Positions 9,801 through 17,561 of a stretch of 47,319 bases of DNA are shown here, in pieces. The position numbers and the translations under genes are program-made. The notes beneath the pieces are model-generated. The model had not been told where the DNA came from. It saw nothing but the letters and a program-made list of their open reading frames with translations, and made no database searches. Position 1 is the stretch's first letter; every line of letters starts with the position of its first letter. Source of the stretch: Candidatus Eiseniibacteriota bacterium (lineage in GTDB: Bacteria > Joyebacterota > Joyebacteria > Joyebacterales > Joyebacteraceae); NCBI GenBank assembly GCA_030600655.1, contig JAUVLP010000007.1, positions 1-47,319 of the forward strand, in the 5' to 3' direction.

Positions 9801-10222
9801 AGCAGGAACGGATGCTCGAGGAAGCCAGGAGGCTCGCGGAGGAGTTCGGTGAGAGGAGCGAGATCCTTGGGCGCCTGGACGACACCGTTAAGGAGATGGA
9901 AGAAACGCTCACCGAGATGGAACGGAGTGGCGCCTCACAGGCGACGATAGACCGCCAGAAGAGGATACTGTCGAAGCTTCTGGATTCGCAGCGATCACTG
10001 AGGCGCCGGGACTACAAACGCGAGCGCCGGTCGCGGGTCGGAGAGAGCTACACACGAACTGCCCCCGGCGGTCTTCCCGATGATGTGAAAAGGGCATCGC
10101 AGGAGATCAGAGAGGACCTCCTGCGCGCGATGCAGCACGAGTACCCAGCTGAGTATCGTGAGCTTATCAGAGCCTATTTCGAGAATTTGACACGGGATGC
10201 GGTGGGGGAGGTGAACCCATGA
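6833..10222 (+). CDS. DUF4175 family membrane-anchored coiled-coil protein
   Basis: A 1129-residue protein with two N-terminal membrane segments at about residues 25-46 and 54-76, then a long periplasmic part. Residues around 185-520 look like beta-rich, Ig-like strands. From about 517 to 790, and again 943-1053, the sequence is almost pure charged coiled coil (repeats of EEL/RDAMRE/QEQ, and a Gln/Met-rich block QMMQQLQQMADRQQEMNQ). This arrangement is typical of DUF4175 proteins. It starts 16 bases after the DUF4159 gene, and its stop overlaps the next start as ATGA at 10219-10222. The coiled coil could span the periplasm and scaffold its operon partners; that is inference. Four cysteines near 715-805 (for example EQCANM, SSCQGGMSC) are unusual in such a coil. 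Confidence 0.85.
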   Translation: MARTEQKHADLVAVIARIWRRWRRHVALTGLARALALPVAITTLILAVDSLWVLQTWLRAVWAGLAVLSLAVGVGLWFIRPLLREFDAVSVAARIESRFPNLGERLESATELWDKRGTGRHGYSTALIDALILETASEVAGVDLSPAARGSGRRRAVRTFGLTVFVSIAILIALGSRIGPAAQRLLHPLAHVERISVTIEVEPGDTELVAGESLVVTAVVTGPTRTPATLVFQFDGESAEERGMRDMEEGDAREGASPRCSYRMTLTDVRTPLRYSITAAEVQSPWYSADVLERPFVSSIRLDYTFPAYSGLVPRTIDENNGDITALRGSEVTVTVAAGKPLEAAALVMRSGRRIELSRRGPNSFAGVIEIEGSDNYSIEILDTDGLSNLTPPVYSIVAVRDEYPLAKIAEPGEDRELPHDMLLPLTVSAIDDYGISSLRLHYVLQGQTEEHTVSLAEFGARGGREVLHDSVWDLSETGIMPGSVLIYFVEVVDNDIIGGPKSARTESYLVRFPSMAEIYQEITGEQDDILDELDNLTDEQKELKDEFEELREEVLSDPEINWQDEAKVEQALESQEEAAERVSEMASRMVDLSDRMSETDRVTLDSLEKMDEISKLMEEVATDEMRELLQEIRDAMREVRPEQVAEAMSEMTFTQEDYLKRLEQTLNLLKRVKAEQGLQDVANRAERLAEQEQRIADKSAESPGQEQCANMAERQERLREDAERLRKDLERAIRDMEKVDGETAEAMQEAASEFDKAETLEKMQKAAKKLAGLKPQEASSQCESAASDLKALFTKLSSCQGGMSCSIQQRDRETVLRAIGELLGVSQEQEEILAAVEDRQSLPRSEQVELVAKQTDLAESVSFVAERMFRVSKDSFQIDAGLYRIFGIIEMEMAKSSAALADGPMSAARKEARNALGRVNFLIVKLLTANQSSSSSGSSGALEQMMQQLQQMADRQQEMNQMMEELSRRTEEQGGGSTFEDELAELKAQQERMLEEARRLAEEFGERSEILGRLDDTVKEMEETLTEMERSGASQATIDRQKRILSKLLDSQRSLRRRDYKRERRSRVGESYTRTAPGGLPDDVKRASQEIREDLLRAMQHEYPAEYRELIRAYFENLTRDAVGEVNP

Positions 10223-12057
10223 TGGTGACTGGTCTGGGACGAGCCATCGCCGGCGCCTGCCTTGTCATTGCCCTCCTTGCGTCGGCCGGAGGAGTGGAGG
10301 CGAGGGATGCTGCGAATGCCGATGCCGTTGAGCGGGGGCTCGGAAATATCCGGCGAGCACTCGCCCTCGGTGACAACGAAATGGCCGTAGATCTTGCGAC
10401 GGATCTTCTGGGTCAGTTTCCAGATGATGAGCGTGTCTTCTGGGGCCTGGCGCGGGCGTACGCGCAGACCGGGGTGGAGCGTGATGGATTGATCCCGCTT
10501 CTCGAGAAGCGCATCTCCGCGCTTCCTGGAGATAGAAAGGCGATCTACGAACTAGCTGCTTCGTACGCGAGGATCGGAGAGAGAGACCGGGCTCATGCGA
10601 TGTGGCGCGACATGCTGGAGGCAAGACGCGCCGATCCAGGCTCGTACGTGGACGTCGGTTCACTTGAAATGCGCTACGGAATGCACGAGGACGCGATTGA
10701 GACCTTTCTCCGGGGCAGGGAACGACTTGAAGACAAGACACTCTTTGGCCAGGAGCTGGCGCGTGCGTATGTGACAGTCGGCGATCACAGACACGTGATC
10801 GACGAGTGTCTTGTCGTTGTTAACGAGCATCCCGGCATGGTGCAGTGGGCCGCGAATCTTGTTGAGCTCATGCTTGAGTCGGGCGAGAGAAACGACCGCG
10901 TGAGATCGCGGGCCGACAAGATCGCGGGGCTCACCGATGCCACGTCTCCGGAGCTCAGTTTTGCAGGGAGCATGTACGTGCTCACCGGCAGATTCGACGA
11001 CGCGCTGCAAGCGTACGTGAGATCCGACGAACTCGCCGGTCGGCGCGGAAGAGAGCTGCTCGAACACGCGTATTCTCTCAGGGACAGACGTTTTCTCATG
11101 GAAGCCCGCGATGTATTCACCGTCATTATTGAGCGACACCCCGGTTCGGTGAACGCTGCGCTCGCGGGCATTGGAGCGGCCGATCTTCTTGTGGAACTGG
11201 GCGACCCCGCCGCCGCTGTCATTGAGCTCAAGCGCGTGGCTTCTTCATTCGACGGACGTACAGATGGGAGTGAGGCGCTTCTTCTTGCAGCGCGTATCGA
11301 ACTGGAGCAGATGTCGGATCCGGAAGCGGCTCTCGCTACGGTGGCAAGCATAGACAGAGAGTTTCCGAGACGGGCGATACGGCTTGCCGAGGAGGCGGCC
11401 ATGATCGCGGTGGACGCGCGGATGGCTCTCGGAGATTTCGATATCGCATACAGACTTGCGGGGGAGCTGCAAGGACGGGATCCCCATGCTGGAGTGGCCG
11501 AGCGAGTGGCGTTCGCGCGAGGCTACATACTGTTTCTGCGCCACGATGGTCCGGGCGCACTGGAGGAGTTCCGGGGTATGGTGGAGGAGCGTCTCTCCGG
11601 GAAGCTCGTGAACGACGCACTCAGGTTGATGCTCGTCATCTCCGATGCTGAGGAGGCGGGAGATAGTGCGATGTTCACGATGTTCGCCGACGCGAGCGGC
11701 GCTCTCTTGGCCGGCGAGACCAGGCGTGCGGACGGACTGCTTGAAGACGTGGCTGAGACGTATCCCACCGCGATGGTGGCGTCGGAGGCAATGATGCTTC
11801 GGGGTGGCCTTGCTGAGTTGGCTGGGGATCCGGAAGCAGCGCTCGCTATCTACGGACGTGTCGTATCGGAAGTCGATGCGATAGCTGTGCGGGCCGAAGC
11901 CATGATGCGGAGAGGACGGATTCTGAAGGAGATGGACGGTCGCGGTGGAGAGGCAATCGCTCAATTTCAAGCAGTTCTCGATGATCTGCCGCCGAACTGG
12001 CTCTCAGGGGAAGCGCGCCGCGAGATCGAGCGTGTGAGGCGAGGGGGAGAGGAATGA
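10219..12057 (+). CDS. exported TPR-repeat protein
   Basis: 612 residues with a cleavable signal peptide (ACLVIALLASAGGVEA, about residues 13-28). The rest is helical with TPR-like pairs: ALALGDNEMAVDLATDLLGQFPDD, VFWGLARAYAQTG, AIYELAASYARIGERDRA, and a C-terminal group including AEAMMRRGRILKEMDGRGGEAIAQF. It is probably a periplasmic solenoid that docks other proteins. Its ATG overlaps the DUF4175 stop, and its own stop overlaps the next ATG (ATGA at 12054-12057), so the three genes are probably translationally coupled. No catalytic domain is visible. Confidence 0.85.
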   Translation: MMVTGLGRAIAGACLVIALLASAGGVEARDAANADAVERGLGNIRRALALGDNEMAVDLATDLLGQFPDDERVFWGLARAYAQTGVERDGLIPLLEKRISALPGDRKAIYELAASYARIGERDRAHAMWRDMLEARRADPGSYVDVGSLEMRYGMHEDAIETFLRGRERLEDKTLFGQELARAYVTVGDHRHVIDECLVVVNEHPGMVQWAANLVELMLESGERNDRVRSRADKIAGLTDATSPELSFAGSMYVLTGRFDDALQAYVRSDELAGRRGRELLEHAYSLRDRRFLMEARDVFTVIIERHPGSVNAALAGIGAADLLVELGDPAAAVIELKRVASSFDGRTDGSEALLLAARIELEQMSDPEAALATVASIDREFPRRAIRLAEEAAMIAVDARMALGDFDIAYRLAGELQGRDPHAGVAERVAFARGYILFLRHDGPGALEEFRGMVEERLSGKLVNDALRLMLVISDAEEAGDSAMFTMFADASGALLAGETRRADGLLEDVAETYPTAMVASEAMMLRGGLAELAGDPEAALAIYGRVVSEVDAIAVRAEAMMRRGRILKEMDGRGGEAIAQFQAVLDDLPPNWLSGEARREIERVRRGGEE

Positions 12058-13388
12058 TCCAAGGTACAAGGATCCCAATAGTCCCAGCACTTGTCGAGAC
12101 AGCACCGGTAGTGCGAGAGCTCCGACGTACAGCCACACTACTCATTGTGGCGATTGCGCTCCTGGCTATCCCGGCGATGGCCTCTGCGTCATATCTCATA
12201 CCAATGGATCTCTCACAGACCGATCATCTGAAGGCATACGGGGTCGCCTACTGGGCGATCGAGAAGGGCTACCGCGTCGAATGGCTTCTCAACTACCGTG
12301 GCGGATCGTTCCACATCCTCGATGGTGGATCCGACGTTGAGACCGAGTGTCGCTACCGGGGAGTGTTGGTTGGAGCCACCGGCGGAGCGGAGCTGGCGCA
12401 CATCTACCGGACGATCGAGGAGGAGAATATGGAGGTTGTCCTCCTTGAGAAGGCTCCCGCAGTAGCCCTCTATGCACCCGATGATAACGTCCAGCCGTGG
12501 GACGATGCCGTTATGCTCGTGCTCGACTATGCGGAGATCCCCTATACGACCATATGGGACAAGGACGTGCTGTCCGGCGAGTTGGGGAAGTACGATTGGG
12601 TTCACCTGCACCACGAGGATTTCACCGGACAGCATGGGAAGTTCTATGGGAATTACCGAAACGCGGACTGGTACAAACAGCGGAAGGCCGACTTCGAACG
12701 CCTTGCAACAGAACAAGGGTTTGAGTCGGTCTCCGAACACAAGAAGGCCACCGCCCGTGCTATCAAGGACTACGTTCGTCGTGGGGGGTTTGTCTTCGCC
12801 ATGTGTTCGGCTACGGACAGCTTCGACATTGCTCTGGCGGCGGCCGGTGTCGACATCGTTGGTGTGCCGTTTGATGGGACGCCGCCGGCTCCGGATTACC
12901 GGGACCGTCTCGACTACTCACAGTGCCTGGCGTTCGAGGACTTCACTCTCTTCACGAATCCGAGTACGTACGAGTTCTCCGATATAGACATGACCGATGA
13001 AATCAAGAACCGTCCCCAGGAGACAGATTACTTCACCCTCTTCGAATTCGCAGCGAAGTACGATCCGGTTCCCACGATGCTCACGCAATGCCATGTGAGT
13101 GTTGTGAAAGGTTTCATGGGACAGACGACAAGCTTCCGCAGGAGCCTTGTCAAGCGGCACATCCGCGTCCTTGGCGATTATCCCGGGCGGGATGAGGTGA
13201 AGTACATCCACGGGAACATGGGCCGCGGTACCTTCACCTTCCTCGGAGGGCATGATCCGGAGGACTACCGCCACATGGTGGGCGACCGCCCGACGATTCT
13301 CTCAATGCACAGAAACTCACCCGGTTTCCGTCTCATTCTCAACAACGTCCTCTTCCCGGCGGCTAAGAAGAAGGAGAGAAAAACGTAG
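12054..13388 (+). CDS. amidotransferase-fold exported protein (often mis-called asparagine synthetase B)
   Basis: 444 residues with an N-terminal hydrophobic segment (TLLIVAIALLAIPAMASA). The mature start, SYLIPMDLSQTDHLKAYGVAYWAIEKG, followed by EWLLNYRGGSF, is the signature of a protein conserved in Bacteroidetes-type bacteria and often labelled asparagine synthetase B. It cannot be that enzyme: there is no N-terminal catalytic Cys2, no class II amidotransferase domain and no PP-loop ATPase. The stretch YVRRGGFVFAMCSATDSFD puts Cys251 where a class I amidotransferase nucleophile would sit and resembles the ERGGFMWVDDN stretch of the DUF4159 protein in the same operon. It is the last gene of the operon, coupled by ATGA, and runs up to the convergent gene 22 bases away. 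Function unknown. Confidence 0.82.
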   Translation: MIQGTRIPIVPALVETAPVVRELRRTATLLIVAIALLAIPAMASASYLIPMDLSQTDHLKAYGVAYWAIEKGYRVEWLLNYRGGSFHILDGGSDVETECRYRGVLVGATGGAELAHIYRTIEEENMEVVLLEKAPAVALYAPDDNVQPWDDAVMLVLDYAEIPYTTIWDKDVLSGELGKYDWVHLHHEDFTGQHGKFYGNYRNADWYKQRKADFERLATEQGFESVSEHKKATARAIKDYVRRGGFVFAMCSATDSFDIALAAAGVDIVGVPFDGTPPAPDYRDRLDYSQCLAFEDFTLFTNPSTYEFSDIDMTDEIKNRPQETDYFTLFEFAAKYDPVPTMLTQCHVSVVKGFMGQTTSFRRSLVKRHIRVLGDYPGRDEVKYIHGNMGRGTFTFLGGHDPEDYRHMVGDRPTILSMHRNSPGFRLILNNVLFPAAKKKERKT

Positions 13389-13410
13389 CGCAGCCGCCCC
13401 GGGCCTTCTC

Positions 13411-15066
13411 TCAGGCGTCCTCGATCCAAGCGAGAAGCTTCTCGAGTTCTTCTGCCATCAGAGTCTCATCGCCTTCCCGAAATCCCACGTGACGATACAT
13501 GGCCCGCCCCACGTGGTCGATGAGGACTGTCGTTGGGATACCGGCGACACGGTAGTTGTCGAAGATCGTACGATCGTAGAAGGTCCGGTATGTGACGCCG
13601 GCTTCCGCCAGGATCTCCGTGGCGCGACCGCTTGGTCCACTCGAAGCGACCGAGACGAAGATGACGCCGCGGTCCGCAAACCTCTCATTGAGCTCCTGAA
13701 TGTGTGGTAACTCCACAGTGCAGGGGGCGCAACCGGGTCCCCAGAAGTTGAGAAACACCACCTTGCCCCGGCAGTCCTCAAGAGCAAGTCTTTCACCCTC
13801 CTCGTCCACAAGCGAGAACTCTGGAGCATCCACCACACCCAAGTAGCGATGAGCCATCACCAGATCGTTCAAGGTCGCTCTGTCCCGGCCGCTCCGGTCG
13901 AGCCACACAAGGAGTTCTTCCCTGGCTTCGGTCGTATCATCGGCGGAGCGTGCGACCATCGTTGCCAGAAGCTCGATTGCGGCCTCGGCGTTGTCTGCGG
14001 CGGCGTACACGGCAAGGAGATGAGTAACCTTCTCATGGCCGTAGACGGGCGATACGCGACTGATGGCAAGCGACTTCTCGATGGCGCGCGCAGCCACAGC
14101 CTGGTTTCCCGCCCTGTGGTGCGCCCACCCGACACTATCGAGGATGAAGGAGCTGTCGCGTGAGGTCTCGGCCAACTCAAGAGCGCGTTCACAGAGTGCC
14201 ACCGCAAGGCCGGGCGCGACATCCAGCGTGGCCAGTTCGTAGCCGACGGAGTTGAGGCTGTACACTTCGCCGTGTTCGTCCATGAGATTCGCCATCTCAC
14301 GTGCAGATTCAACAGCTGTGGACTCGTCGAGGCCGATAGTCCGGTCGAAGCGCTGCTGGTGCAGGAAGTACTCGTGTTTTGTGTCGGGCGCGATGGCGAG
14401 CAGGGAGTCGATCATGGCGAGCTCCACATCCTCGCCTCTCCGCAGTCCGGCTACCGTAACAACGGCGTGGTAGGCGCCTCCGAGAGCCCCCTGGTGCCAG
14501 TGATCGATCTCGTCTCCTGTGGCGAGGCCCTTTTCGACAAGAGCCAGGCTAAGCCATGGATCCGGAACGCGCGCAGGCCACTCCTGGGTCAGAGCCAGAA
14601 TGGCGCCGTCCCTCATGCCGGCGCAGAATACGAGCGCATTGCCGCTGACTTCGTCCGATTCCAGCAGGCGCCGGGCGATGTCGTCACCCTGCTCCACGCT
14701 CGCGTCGTCGGGGCCGTAGTGCAGGCGGATCATCAGGAGGTCGTGAAGGTTCGTGGTCAGCCCAAGCCTGACGGCGTCCGGCATCCGGCGTGTGAGCACG
14801 GTATCCAGGTAGTCAGGGGCCCGCGAATATCCAAGTTCGAACGCCGCCTCAGCTATCATGTCTGCTTCTGCGGTGGATAACTCCATATTGAGATCGGGGT
14901 GATCAACCGCGTAGTCAACGATCGCGTCTATCCTCTCGACGGGGTCTTCGATCGCTGCCAGGGCCTCGATCTCCATCTCGATTGCGATGCCGCCGTAGTG
15001 CGAGAACGCCCATATAGCGAGCGCACCAAGAACGGCCACTATGACTATCGCTACTCCTTTGTCCAC
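13411..15066 (-). CDS. membrane-anchored TPR-thioredoxin (TlpA-like) protein
   Basis: 551 residues: an N-terminal membrane anchor (VAIVIVAVLGALAIWAFS), a helical TPR-like middle of about 370 residues (ALELAETSRDSSFILDSVGWAHHRAGNQAVAARAIEKS is one recognisable unit), and a C-terminal thioredoxin fold of the TlpA/ResA type from about residue 415. The redox pair is Cys446 and Cys449 in WGPGCAPC, and the cis-Pro lies in VAGIPTTVLID. It probably reduces or oxidises disulfides of exported proteins, possibly apocytochromes, since ResB and CcsA-like genes lie at the right end. The GTG at 15066 is supported by GGAGG 7 bases upstream. It converges on the DUF4159 operon with only 22 bases between stops. 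Confidence 0.88.
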   Translation of the reverse strand: MDKGVAIVIVAVLGALAIWAFSHYGGIAIEMEIEALAAIEDPVERIDAIVDYAVDHPDLNMELSTAEADMIAEAAFELGYSRAPDYLDTVLTRRMPDAVRLGLTTNLHDLLMIRLHYGPDDASVEQGDDIARRLLESDEVSGNALVFCAGMRDGAILALTQEWPARVPDPWLSLALVEKGLATGDEIDHWHQGALGGAYHAVVTVAGLRRGEDVELAMIDSLLAIAPDTKHEYFLHQQRFDRTIGLDESTAVESAREMANLMDEHGEVYSLNSVGYELATLDVAPGLAVALCERALELAETSRDSSFILDSVGWAHHRAGNQAVAARAIEKSLAISRVSPVYGHEKVTHLLAVYAAADNAEAAIELLATMVARSADDTTEAREELLVWLDRSGRDRATLNDLVMAHRYLGVVDAPEFSLVDEEGERLALEDCRGKVVFLNFWGPGCAPCTVELPHIQELNERFADRGVIFVSVASSGPSGRATEILAEAGVTYRTFYDRTIFDNYRVAGIPTTVLIDHVGRAMYRHVGFREGDETLMAEELEKLLAWIEDA

Positions 15067-15129
15067 AGGCGCCTCCGTGTGGATTGTTGAGTCTGAGTGT
15101 ATGAGTGATCACCGTACGGCAGTTGCAGA

Positions 15130-15158
15130 TTGACATCCAGCATTTCTTCACGTAGCCT
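15130..15158 (+). promoter_or_regulatory. sigma70-like promoter of nfi
   Basis: A consensus TTGACA at 15130-15135 and a weak TAGCCT at 15153-15158 are spaced by 17 bp. The start of transcription near 15165 leaves a very short leader before the endonuclease V start. Confidence 0.5.
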
Positions 15159-15179
15159 GTCGTCACTGGTGAATGGGAG

Positions 15180-15854
15180 ATGCGGACGATGGTGGTTGAT
15201 GCTCACCCGTGGAACGTCTCCGTACAGGAGGCATTCAGGATACAGAAGGAGCTCGTTGGCCAACTGGTCCGCGAGGACGATTTCGGTTGTATTGAGTCCA
15301 TAGCCGGGATCGATGTATCGTTCTCGCCTCAAAGGAATCTCCTTTACGCTGCCATCGTTGTGATTGATGCAGAGACCCTTGAGCCGCTGGATGTCGCATG
15401 TGCGTCTCTGGAGCCTGTGTTTCCGTACATTCCGGGTCTGCTCACCTTTCGGGAGGGCCCGGTCGTGCAGGAGGCGTACGCGAAGCTCGAGCGCGAGCCG
15501 GACCTGTTGATGTTCGACGGTCAGGGCGTTGCCCATCCGAGAGGACTCGGGCTTGCAGCGCACATGGGTGTCCTGATGGACATGCCGTCGATAGGGTGTG
15601 CGAAGTCGCGCCTCGTCGGGGAGTTCAAGGAACCAAAGCAGAAGCGTGGTGCGATGAGGACTCTGAGTCTTCACCGCAAGAAAATAGGTGTAGTTCTTAG
15701 ATCGAAAGACAACACGAAGCCGCTGTTCGTTTCTCCGGGTCACCGGATATCGATCGAGACGGCGGCGGAGTGGGTACTCGGGACGGGGAAGGGATACAGG
15801 CTACCGGAGCCGACGAGACTTGCCCACCTTGAAGCCGGGCGAGCCAAGAGGTAG
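15180..15854 (+). CDS. nfi: endonuclease V (deoxyinosine 3'-endonuclease)
   Basis: Endonuclease V cuts the second phosphodiester bond 3' of deoxyinosine and starts repair of deaminated adenine. The 224 residues hold the family signatures: IAGIDVSF with the first catalytic Asp, PYIPGLLTFRE, the wedge that reads the lesion, DGQGVAHPRGLGLAAHMGV with the second Asp, and GCAKSRLVGEF with the catalytic Lys. Length matches the family. The ATG at 15180 has a modest GGGAG upstream; ATG at 15189 is an alternative. The gene is divergent from the TPR-thioredoxin gene and has its own promoter. Confidence 0.96.
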   Translation: MRTMVVDAHPWNVSVQEAFRIQKELVGQLVREDDFGCIESIAGIDVSFSPQRNLLYAAIVVIDAETLEPLDVACASLEPVFPYIPGLLTFREGPVVQEAYAKLEREPDLLMFDGQGVAHPRGLGLAAHMGVLMDMPSIGCAKSRLVGEFKEPKQKRGAMRTLSLHRKKIGVVLRSKDNTKPLFVSPGHRISIETAAEWVLGTGKGYRLPEPTRLAHLEAGRAKR

Positions 15855-15868
15855 ACTTCGGCAGCGTT

Positions 15869-15923
15869 GGTGACGTAGGGGTGGCCCGCGTGGATCACAC
15901 CACGGGGTGGCCTGTTCGTCACC
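15869..15923 (+). other. nested hairpin between nfi and the zinc-ribbon gene
   Basis: An outer stem GGTGACG (15869-15875) / CGTCACC (15917-15923) encloses an inner stem built on CGTGG (15889-15893) / CCACG (15900-15904), extended past one bulged G by GCCC/GGGT. No T-run follows, so it is not a standard terminator. It could be an mRNA-processing or stability element, or a leader structure for the zinc-ribbon gene. Confidence 0.45.
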
Positions 15924-15980
15924 GGAAGAACGAGGAGAGCACGGGTGGAGTCATCAGATAGAGGGATGGGAGGTGTTGAG

Positions 15981-16172
15981 ATGCCCAGTACGTATCCTGC
16001 TTGCCGCATGTGTGAAAAAGGGGTTCTGATTCCCCTGTCGGACTACGGACGCGATGGCGCTGCAATAACGTACAAGGCGTGGGTGTGTTCCAACCCAGAG
16101 TGTGGATTTCACATCAGGATCGACAACGGCGAGATCAGCCGCGGCACGAGAGTAAGCGAAAGCACGAAATAG
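15981..16172 (+). CDS. small zinc-ribbon protein
   Basis: 63 residues with two cysteine pairs, CRMC and CSNPEC, separated by about 26 residues, the layout of a small rubredoxin-like or zinc-ribbon knuckle. There is no signal peptide, so it is probably cytoplasmic. The ATG at 15981 is preferred because GGGAGG lies 7 bases upstream; a GTG at 15945 would add 12 residues. The C-terminus overlaps nothing. Its partners are unknown; the lone zinc ribbon next to DNA-repair and phosphatase genes does not point to a specific process. Confidence 0.72.
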   Translation: MPSTYPACRMCEKGVLIPLSDYGRDGAAITYKAWVCSNPECGFHIRIDNGEISRGTRVSESTK

Positions 16173-16279
16173 CTCGGATCACGGCTTCACAAGGTGGTGT
16201 GATCGGGGTTGGCAGAACTTGGATTATCACGATTTCGCCCGTGCTCATATCCCGTACTTCCCAACAACAGGATGGTCGG

Positions 16280-16963
16280 ATGCTGAAGGCAATTATCTTA
16301 GATCTGGACAACACGCTCACCGATTTCATGAGAATGAAGACAGTGTCGATCGATGCCTCCATCGAGTCGATGATTGATGCAGGTTTGCAGATGTCGGCGG
16401 AGGAGACCAGAATCAAACTGTTCGAAATCTACGACCGGGAGGGTATCGAGGACCAGCGGGTCTTCGATCGGTTTCTGGAAGAGCAATACGGAGAGATAGA
16501 CCCGAAGATCCACACTGCGGCCGTGCTCGGCTACAGGCGCGGAAGAGAGTACACGCTGGTACTCTATCCGCACGTCAAGAAGACCCTCTTAGCACTTGCG
16601 AAGCGAGGATTCAAACTGGCAGTCCTCTCCGATGCGCCACGCTACCAGGCATGGTCACGCCTTTGCTATTTAGGTCTCGAGCACTTTTTCGATCATGTCA
16701 TCACTTTTGAGGATACTCACGTGAGAAAGCCAGATCCAGCGCCGTTCATGAAGGCGTGCGAAGTTCTCGGCGTGGGTCCTGACGAGGTCATTATGATAGG
16801 TGATTGGCCCGCGCGCGATATGGTCGGAGGAAAAGGCGTCGGTATCAAGACGGTCTATGCGAAGTACGGTGACACCTCGGGAGCGACGACCTCCGGCGCT
16901 GACTATGAGATTGATGACATCTCGCAGCTCATCGGAATCGTGGATGAGCTTATGGAGTCGTAG
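16280..16963 (+). CDS. HAD-superfamily (subfamily IA) hydrolase
   Basis: 227 residues with all four HAD motifs: DLDNTLTDF near residue 8 (nucleophile and acid Asp), VLSDAP (motif II Ser), the Lys of VRKPDPAPF (motif III), and MIGDWPARDMVGG (motif IV acids). A helical cap of about 75 residues lies between motifs I and II, which defines subfamily IA; enzymes of this group are mostly phosphatases of small phosphorylated metabolites. The ATG at 16280 places motif I at the usual distance from the N-terminus; the open frame runs further upstream but overlaps the zinc-ribbon gene and adds no domain. Substrate unknown. Confidence 0.9.
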   Translation: MLKAIILDLDNTLTDFMRMKTVSIDASIESMIDAGLQMSAEETRIKLFEIYDREGIEDQRVFDRFLEEQYGEIDPKIHTAAVLGYRRGREYTLVLYPHVKKTLLALAKRGFKLAVLSDAPRYQAWSRLCYLGLEHFFDHVITFEDTHVRKPDPAPFMKACEVLGVGPDEVIMIGDWPARDMVGGKGVGIKTVYAKYGDTSGATTSGADYEIDDISQLIGIVDELMES

Positions 16964-17099
16964 TTCCTGATTTGCGGATGGGTTCATGTGGTTGCAGTGG
17001 GATCGTAGTTCTCGACTTGTTGACGAGCTCGTTGGGCCGCAGTTCTGGATTCATTGGCGAGTTCACAGGGGCGTGACCCCGGATCTGTGGAGGACCGTC

Positions 17100-17471
17100 G
17101 TGATCCGAGGGATGGGCACAGACGTCGTTGACATTGCGCACTTCGAGCGCATAATGAAGGCGTCGAGCCCCGGCTTCCGCGAGCACCTCTTCTCCACGCG
17201 CGAGATCGCGTACTGCCGGAAGTACAAAGAAGACATGGCCTCCTACGCGGCGATCTTCGCGGCCAAGGAGGCCTTTCTTAAGGCGCTGAGAACGGGACTG
17301 GCTCCCGGTATGCGGTGGACGGATGTTGAGGTGGTCCACACGGCGGGCGGTGCTCCTGATATCGTAGCTCATGGAAAATGCAGGGAGCTGTTGGGTGATG
17401 GCCGTGTGCATGTGAGCCTGTCGCACTCCGAGAGCGAGGCCACCGCGGTCGTGATCGTTGAGGATGCCTAG
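17100..17471 (+). CDS. acpS: holo-[acyl-carrier-protein] synthase
   Basis: AcpS transfers 4'-phosphopantetheine from CoA to a serine of acyl carrier protein, activating it for fatty-acid synthesis. The 123-residue protein starts with IRGMGTDVVDI, whose Asp binds magnesium, and contains FAAKEAFLKAL with the second magnesium ligand Glu, then VHVSLSHSESEATAVVIVE at the C-terminus. The GTG at 17100 has GGAGG 6 bases upstream and gives the classic short N-terminus; longer in-frame starts add about 38 residues without homology. The gene lies 90 bases before the NAD(P)HX repair gene, a common pairing. Confidence 0.95.
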   Translation: MIRGMGTDVVDIAHFERIMKASSPGFREHLFSTREIAYCRKYKEDMASYAAIFAAKEAFLKALRTGLAPGMRWTDVEVVHTAGGAPDIVAHGKCRELLGDGRVHVSLSHSESEATAVVIVEDA

Positions 17472-17561
17472 CGGCCATCGCAGAGGCGTGAACACCGCGG
17501 TCCCTGCCGGGCGCGATCACTGCGGCCGCAGGCGCAGGAGAAAAGACCGGAGGATTCAAGA

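Noticed and set aside
16960-17060. Degenerate direct repeats GTAGTTCxxGA before acpS
   Set aside because: Three partial matches with irregular spacing (45 and 34 bp); not clearly above chance.
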